DNA of 64,000 bases, from assembly GCF_028453695.1 (NCBI RefSeq), contig NC_135777.1:3224001-3288000 (forward strand). Reading direction: 5' to 3'. Positions 58,818 to 64,000 of this stretch are shown here, one piece after another. Both the position numbers and the translations under genes were made by a program. Origin of the DNA: Augochlora pura (taxonomy: Eukaryota > Arthropoda > Insecta > Hymenoptera > Halictidae). Below the pieces are notes generated by a model. That model had not been told where the DNA came from, did no database searches, and worked only from the letters and a program-made list of their open reading frames with translations. Position 1 is the stretch's first letter. Every line of letters begins with the position of its first letter.

Positions 58818-60672
58818 CGCCGGATTATGCGCAAGGTGTCGCTACCTAAGGGTACGTCCGCAATGGTGGGGGAAGGGGTAGGCGCCTGGCGTTGGCAGCA
58901 GAAACTCGACCGTTAGGTTAGGTTCGCTGTGTACTAGCTTCCAAACCGAAACGATGCGGATGTCAGTGGATGATCGTGCACTTTCACCGTTATGGAATCT
59001 CGTTATTGCGTCGACCAACCCTCCGGGTCGATCCGGCGGCCACGCCGTCGACCTCGCTGCCCGAAAATCTCTGATTCACCGATTTCGCGCGGCCTCGTTA
59101 CAGGAGCGGGACCTCCTTGTTTACCTGTCGTTCTCCTAATAAGGATATGTACGAAAGATGTTCCTCTTACCTTGCTGTCGGGACCACGGGTTATGCGAAC
59201 ACGGCCCCCGTTACAGAACTGTGAACGTACCCGTCCCTCGAATCGATACCGTTCAACCGGGCGACCGTTACTATTTTCAAATGTAACCGCAGTGCAACGG
59301 CTAGAGGTCGTCGCGAAGCTCGTAACCAAACATGGAAATCTTTCCAGCAGGAATGAACGCGGTGCGGCGACGCGGTGACATAATTCCATCGACATAGGAG
59401 CATCGGCCCTCGATGGACGGTCGCCTTTTCTCTTTCTTTTTTTTCCTCCAACAGATCACTCGGAAAAAACACTGCACCCCCGAACGGATATATTAGCGTG
59501 TCGCGCGACAGCGTCGTCTTCGTTCAACCCCCTTTCCGCCGTCCGCACCGCCACAGAAGGTTGAAACGAAAATGGACTGCGGCCGTGTGACACGGCGGCG
59601 CACGGGGCGATTTCACGGGAAAACGCCGAGCGGAAAATCTGCGCGGCCGTGGTGGTTTTCCGCCACGGGAGAGAGAAGATTTTTGGGAATAACTGACCGT
59701 AGAACCGAGAAACGGACCCCGAGCAACCCTGGGTCAACGATGGCGTGAATCCAGGCGCAGCTGACTATGGTACTGAGAATGCCCGCACTCGTATTCCGGG
59801 CCTGTCGATCGGATTCGGCTCGAATACTCACATGACGAGGCGCGAGACGATCGAGGATATCATTTTAACGGTTTACGGTGGTTAACGGGGCGCGCGCGTT
59901 CGGAAGAAACTAGCGATTAATGCGGACAGCCGTTCGTAGCACCACTGCTCACAGGTCAACCATGTTGGACTGGCAGCTGGCTGCTGCTGCGCGTGTGAAG
60001 TCTTGTCGTGTTTTCGTCACGTGACGGCAGGGGCGTACGAAATACGGGTGCGCCGAACCCGGGGACCCAGTGTCCGTACTCCGTTAAGAGAAAATACCAG
60101 ATTGTGCAAGGTTTCGATGCAGTGGTTGCATTAAATAATGCAATGATAATTTAAGATAAATTTAACAAGAGCCTCGTGATTTGCGACGACTGTTTAAATA
60201 ATACTCGAGGCATCGAAACGGAGCAACGAATCGAGAAAACCGTGGTCGAGCACAGTGGTGTGTTACGTGTAACTCGTAACTGACAAAGGAACGGATAAAG
60301 AACGTTCGTGCACATAACGCGAAGATGCATCGGGGGTGGGTGGGTCCAATGAATCCTCTTCCAGGCCACTAACCCCGAGCAAACAAATAAATCGAGCGAC
60401 GAAAGCACGGGAAAAGAAATTTCACCGTGCACGAGATGTTTTGCTAGCAATGGCCTCAATCCCTCCGTAAGACCGCCTCCGACCACTCCAACTAGAACGG
60501 TACATTGCGAAAATTGATTTCTCGCGGGATAGTTAAACTCTAGCACCCCAGGACACTCTGATTTCTTGACAGATGTACGATGGATGTAATAATATTGCTC
60601 GCTGGAATAATATCGTCGTGCAGTGATTAGCTTCCTTAATTTGGGATAAGCATGTCATTGGTCTTATGGCAA
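58818..60672. other. CpG-rich intergenic region, no assignable gene
   Basis: Contains overlapping frames on both strands (for example 59003-59395 minus, 60151-60546 minus), none with recognised domains. A two-unit TTAGGTTAGG motif occurs near 58915. Confidence 0.4.
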
Positions 60673-60676
60673 TTAA

Positions 60677-61146
60677 CTCCTTGCTCTGAGATTCCTTTCA
60701 CGCTGTGTCGATTAGCAATCATTCATTCTTAATCATGCGCGGTCGTACGTTTTCCCTCGTCCGCTGGAGCTATTTATTTATATTTTTTACTCTTTCATTT
60801 TTACGTAAAATTGAAACGCATTATTGCATTTCTCTTTCTTCACTGAATAATTAAAGTTACTTATTTATTTTTTTTACTCTATTTATTTTTATATAACATT
60901 GAAACACATTATTGTGTTTTATATATCTAAAGTTTAAAAAGGAGTTATTCAGTTTTATTTTTACCACTTGCACATTATATGTTACACCTAGTTGTAAACT
61001 ATACGACCGAAAAGAGTTCATACTTTCCCTAATTGGAACAAACAATTTTTACTTCCCATGCTGTCTTCGATTTTGAAGAAATTAGCAGTAAATGTCGCAT
61101 GGAACCTCGTTATCAAGAGTCTGACTCGTTATTATAGCGCAAGGGT
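60677..61146. mobile_element. TTAA-flanked MITE (470 bp)
   Basis: TTAA at 60673-60676 and 61147-61150. The left end is CTCCTTGCTCTGAGATTCC and the right end reads TTATTATAGCGCAAGGG. Shares motif order with the truncated copy at 41556-41800. The interior is AT-rich. Confidence 0.65.
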
Positions 61147-61150
61147 TTAA

Positions 61151-61640
61151 CGCGACTAACTCCCAGTTTCCTGGAACTAGTGTAAATTTTAAGACCACCT
61201 GGCGAAGCCATTCTGGACCAAAGCGATCAAAACATCCGAAACACCGCACTGATACTACCCCCTCGATCTCGTCTCCCTAGCCTAGACATATAAGGTCACT
61301 AGACAGGCTAGTAAAGCCCCAGTATTTAGCCGGCAGGCTAGGTTTAAGGTCACTGGACTCGCAAACAAAATGTTTCGAGCGTGGAAGTAGCGTAGCTGAT
61401 AAGGGTGCACCGCGTCGGTTCACCCCATTGGCGCGACTGCTGCGGGGCCCGGCGTTACACGTAGGCCGAGTAGCCATCGCTATCGGCGACAGGGTTGGCG
61501 CCTGAGCCCCCCGGCCTCGTAACGCGACCCTAGAGTCGACACTTCAACCCCTCTGGGTCTCGCGAAATTGCGGCCCTGTGCACCTCGTTCGCGGTCGGCC
61601 GGTGCTACGGCCCTAGACTTTCTCACCCCACACGGTCGCC
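61151..61640. other. GC-rich segment before the Kdm3 leader, unassigned
   Basis: No coding frame is supported. Two partial direct repeats (AAGGTCACTAGACAGGCTAG near 61291 and AAGGTCACTGGACTCG near 61348) are visible. It could be promoter-proximal DNA or an unrecognised repeat. Confidence 0.35.
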
Positions 61641-61727
61641 GTGTGGCGATGGGTGGCGGGCAACGCGAGAGAGAACGTCGTCGCGGCTGAGAGACAGAGA
61701 AAAAGAGAGATGGAGATTGCGACAGAG

Positions 61728-61762
<35 letters not shown>

Positions 61763-62882
61763 CCGAAGAAGTAGGAAGGAGAGGAGTAGAGAAGAGAAGA
61801 AGAAGAAACGGGGTGGAGGGAACGTGCGAGGGCAGAGAGACGAGAAGAAAAGAGAGGAGGAGAGGAGAGAGGAGAGGAGAGAAGAAAAGAGAAGAGATTG
61901 GAGAGGAAAGATGCAGAGAGAGGGAGATGGAGCGAGAGGGTGGGCCGTAGGGGTGCGGGGGGCGGGCTGATGGGCGCTCGAGGGCGGAGGAGGGCAGAGA
62001 GGGAGAGTGTCGGTGGTGAGATGTGTGGCTAGAAGGGAGAGGAGCAGTGGGTGGGGGGAGTATCGGTGGCGGCGCGGTGCGGCGTGGTTCGGCGTCGGCA
62101 GTCGGCACGGCTTGGCTCGGTGGCGGGGCGAGGGGTCTCGGGGCGCCGAGGGGCGGCGGAGAAGGCGGCGAGGCGTCGGAGGAGGAGTGGGGTGGGAGGA
62201 CAGTGGAACTGGAAGGCGGAGGTGGGGGCACGATCCGTGCCTCCGTGCGTGGGAAGGAGCCGTGCCTCCCTGCCGTCCGCCCGCAGTGCGCGCTACGCGA
62301 TATCACTGGCCGGTCATGTGTGCGTCACTCTCACGTTCACACTGGTACCGTTCGGAGTGCTTGGTTACCGCGCTGCCGCCGTCACCGTCAACCAAAAAGT
62401 GTGCGGCCGAGTTGTGCCACGGTGTGCGGCCGGGAGTTTGAAAAGTGTCCCCCCGGCGTTCGGTTCGGTCCTGGACGTGGCGAGGGACCGGGGAGAATTC
62501 TGTGTCGGTGCGGGGATCATCGTCATCGTCGTCATCGGCACCACCGCTGCGGACGTCGTCACCCTCGTCTTCGTCGTCGTCGTCGTCGTCGTCGGCAACG
62601 GGGAAACGGGGGGCGCGCAGGTGGAGCGGACTGTAAAAGGAGCGCGGCCGAGGAAACGGAAGAAAAAAGAAAGAAAACGGCGGATCGGCAGCTCGGTGAG
62701 GAACGAAGCGGATCGTCCGGAACGGCCGTCTGCGGAGAGTTTTCGGCCGTCTTGTCCAGGCGTGCATGTAGCAGCAAGGAGTGGCTGTGCCCCGCTGCTG
62801 TGTTGGTGCTTGGCCGACTGTCGAAAGAAGAAAGGAGAGAGAGCGAGAGAGACGGAAAGATCGAACGAGTGATAGAGGGAGA

Positions 62883-62919
<37 letters not shown>

Positions 62920-63350
62920 GGAGAGAAAGAGAGAGAGAGAGAGAGATAGAAAGGGGATCGTGCGCGCCTCATGGCCCTGTTGTTTGTTGGCCCGTCGTGA
63001 TCACGAGGAGAAGAGAGTTCTCCGGGTGCGATCGTGTTGTTTCTGGTGTTCTTGGTGGAAAAATAACGAAGTGGTGATCGGTGCTCACGGTTGGTTGTTC
63101 TTCACCGCGGTTCTGTGCTACGTGGGGTTTTCTTTTTTGGGGGAGAGGCACGCTCGCCGGAGGATCGGAATAGAGGAAAAGAGGAAAAGAGAACGACGGA
63201 GATAGAAGGGTGGCGAGAAGGAGAGAGAACCGCCGGAGTGGGAACGAGGGAAGCAGATAGATAGATAGAGGCGGAGAAAGGGTGATTGGAAGACCCGGCC
63301 TGGCGATCCGAATTCGCGGATTCGACACGCCGCGGTTGCCGATCCATAAT
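61641..63350 (+). promoter_or_regulatory. CpG- and GA-rich promoter/5' leader of Kdm3
   Basis: This interval ends at the Kdm3 start codon. It is strongly CpG-rich at 62000-62820, contains (GA)n runs at about 61733-61760 and 62875-62950, other purine tracts at 61680-61945, and a CGT trinucleotide run at 62566-62601. Frames of up to 308 codons are open on the + strand and 227 on the minus strand, but they are low-complexity Arg/Glu/Ser or Pro/Ser translations. GA runs bind GAGA-type factors in insects; that role here is inference. The transcription start is not determined. Confidence 0.5.
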
Positions 63351-63506
63351 ATGGCGTACAAGTTTCGCGAAGAGATCGTGGGAAAGAGGTTTCTCTCGGT
63401 GAGTGGTTTCACCAAGCTAAAGGTGAATAAGATCAGTGAGTGGGGGTGGCGTGCAGGGGTGATTCGTGCTGCCAGTCACAGGGATAACGGCTGTCATGAT
63501 CTCCAG
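63351..63506 (+). CDS. Kdm3: Kdm3/JMJD1C-type histone demethylase, first coding exon (partial)
   Basis: A 52-codon exon, ATG at 63351, ending CAG before a strong donor (gtaggt at 63507). It reads MAYKFREEIVGKRFLSVSGF, then KISEWGWRAGVIRAASHRD, then DLQ. This matches the conserved N-terminal module of the KDM3/JMJD1C family (VGKRFL, W-RG/AGVIRA-SHRD, DL), ahead of the zinc-finger and JmjC domains, which lie outside the window. The family removes mono- and dimethyl marks from histone H3 Lys9, using Fe(II) and 2-oxoglutarate, in the nucleus. An alternative donor (TCG then gtgagt at 63399) would truncate the conserved module and is less likely. The assignment to KDM3 is strong; I cannot tell which vertebrate paralogue is nearest. 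Confidence 0.85.
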
Positions 63507-64000
63507 GTAGGTGTTGCCGTTTCATTATTAATAACGTAACCCGTTTCGTCCGTAACGGAGCGAAACACGCCTTCCGCGCGCGACGACGACGTTTCGAAGC
63601 CGCCGTGCTATACCGTCTAGGACAGACCCCGTTCCGATGCATGCCGCCTATCTGGCATCGCGCGCGACACACGCCGTTTCTGTTTACATTACCGACAGAC
63701 CTTTCCAATATTCGAACCTTGCGTTCTATCGTCTATCAACTCGATCCATAAGTAATCTCTCGTTCCTCTATTCTATGGAACCGCTCTCCCGCCACGTTGC
63801 TCTGGCTCCGGCCAGGTCACCTATGCCTCTACGGCCTACCCCAATAATCTACCGTAACCTTGTATTTTATTCATCGCTCCGCATTCTAGATCAACGAATC
63901 GAACCGCATCCGGGAGCCAAGCTCCTCCCAGTCAGCCAAGTTCTTATCCGAGATTCCCGGATATCGTTTCTCGCTACTGTTCGCAGTTGTCCGCTTGTTT
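63507..64000 (+). other. Start of Kdm3 intron 1
   Basis: Begins with the donor GTAGGT. An acceptor-like CTAG at about 63888-63891 precedes an open stretch, but the expected next family segment (VEYDD-EW) is not present, so the next coding exon is taken to lie beyond the window. Confidence 0.6.

Noticed and set aside
58905..58925. TTAGGTTAGG as an interstitial telomeric array
   Set aside because: Only two units are present, too few to distinguish from a chance or promoter motif.
61623..62306. 227-codon Pro/Ser-rich minus-strand frame
   Set aside because: It is the complement of purine-rich repeats, is low-complexity throughout and overlaps longer + frames.
62023..62949. 308-codon + frame upstream of Kdm3
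   Set aside because: It starts without an ATG and runs through GA and CGT simple repeats; it looks like leader DNA translated by chance.

Overview
The window is eukaryotic nuclear DNA from an insect. Short coding exons are split by small GT-AG introns, intergenic DNA alternates between AT-rich stretches and CpG-rich stretches, and Tc1/mariner and piggyBac-like elements are scattered throughout. The gene content and the style of the repeats suggest a hymenopteran (bee, ant or wasp); this is an inference, not proven here.

Seven protein-coding genes are supported. From left to right they are: TMEM164 (+, 962-2385, five coding exons), a transmembrane acyltransferase of ether-lipid metabolism; Fsn/FBXO45 (-, 7172-8392, four exons), an F-box/SPRY ubiquitin-ligase subunit; TTI2 (+, 10989-12580, five exons), part of the TELO2-TTI1-TTI2 co-chaperone of PIKK kinases; a full-length CYP2-clan cytochrome P450 (+, 13064-15099, six exons); SEC11 (-, 16875-18056, four exons), the catalytic subunit of signal peptidase; ReepA/REEP1-4 (-, 22509-34078, seven exons plus an alternative 3' exon), an ER-membrane-shaping protein with a very long disordered tail; and the first coding exon of Kdm3/JMJD1C (+, 63351-63506), whose remainder lies beyond the right edge. 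TMEM164 converges on Fsn and the P450 converges on SEC11. Fsn and TTI2 are divergent. These are unrelated housekeeping and neuronal genes, and there is no operon or gene-cluster logic.

From about 34 to 63 kb I find no gene that I can name. The interval alternates AT-rich DNA, which holds most of the transposon remnants, with CpG-rich DNA, in which long open frames overlap on both strands and look non-coding. A few short frames there are flagged as low-confidence candidates. The right end is a GC- and GA-rich leader upstream of Kdm3.

Repeats and mobile DNA include a matched pair of mariner-family elements (a MITE and an internally deleted copy with transposase remnants), a mariner terminus, a Tc1-like MITE and a Tc1 transposase C-terminal fragment. 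There are also several TTAA-flanked piggyBac-like MITEs, a MITE with CTACAGGGTG ends, a 0.9-kb element with near-perfect 24-bp inverted ends, a 20-bp minisatellite and a 21-bp minisatellite. The most unusual structure is in the ReepA introns: a 1-kb block containing exon 2 has been duplicated 4 kb away, partly direct and partly inverted, leaving a decayed antisense copy of the exon inside the same transcription unit. I see no new multi-gene system here.
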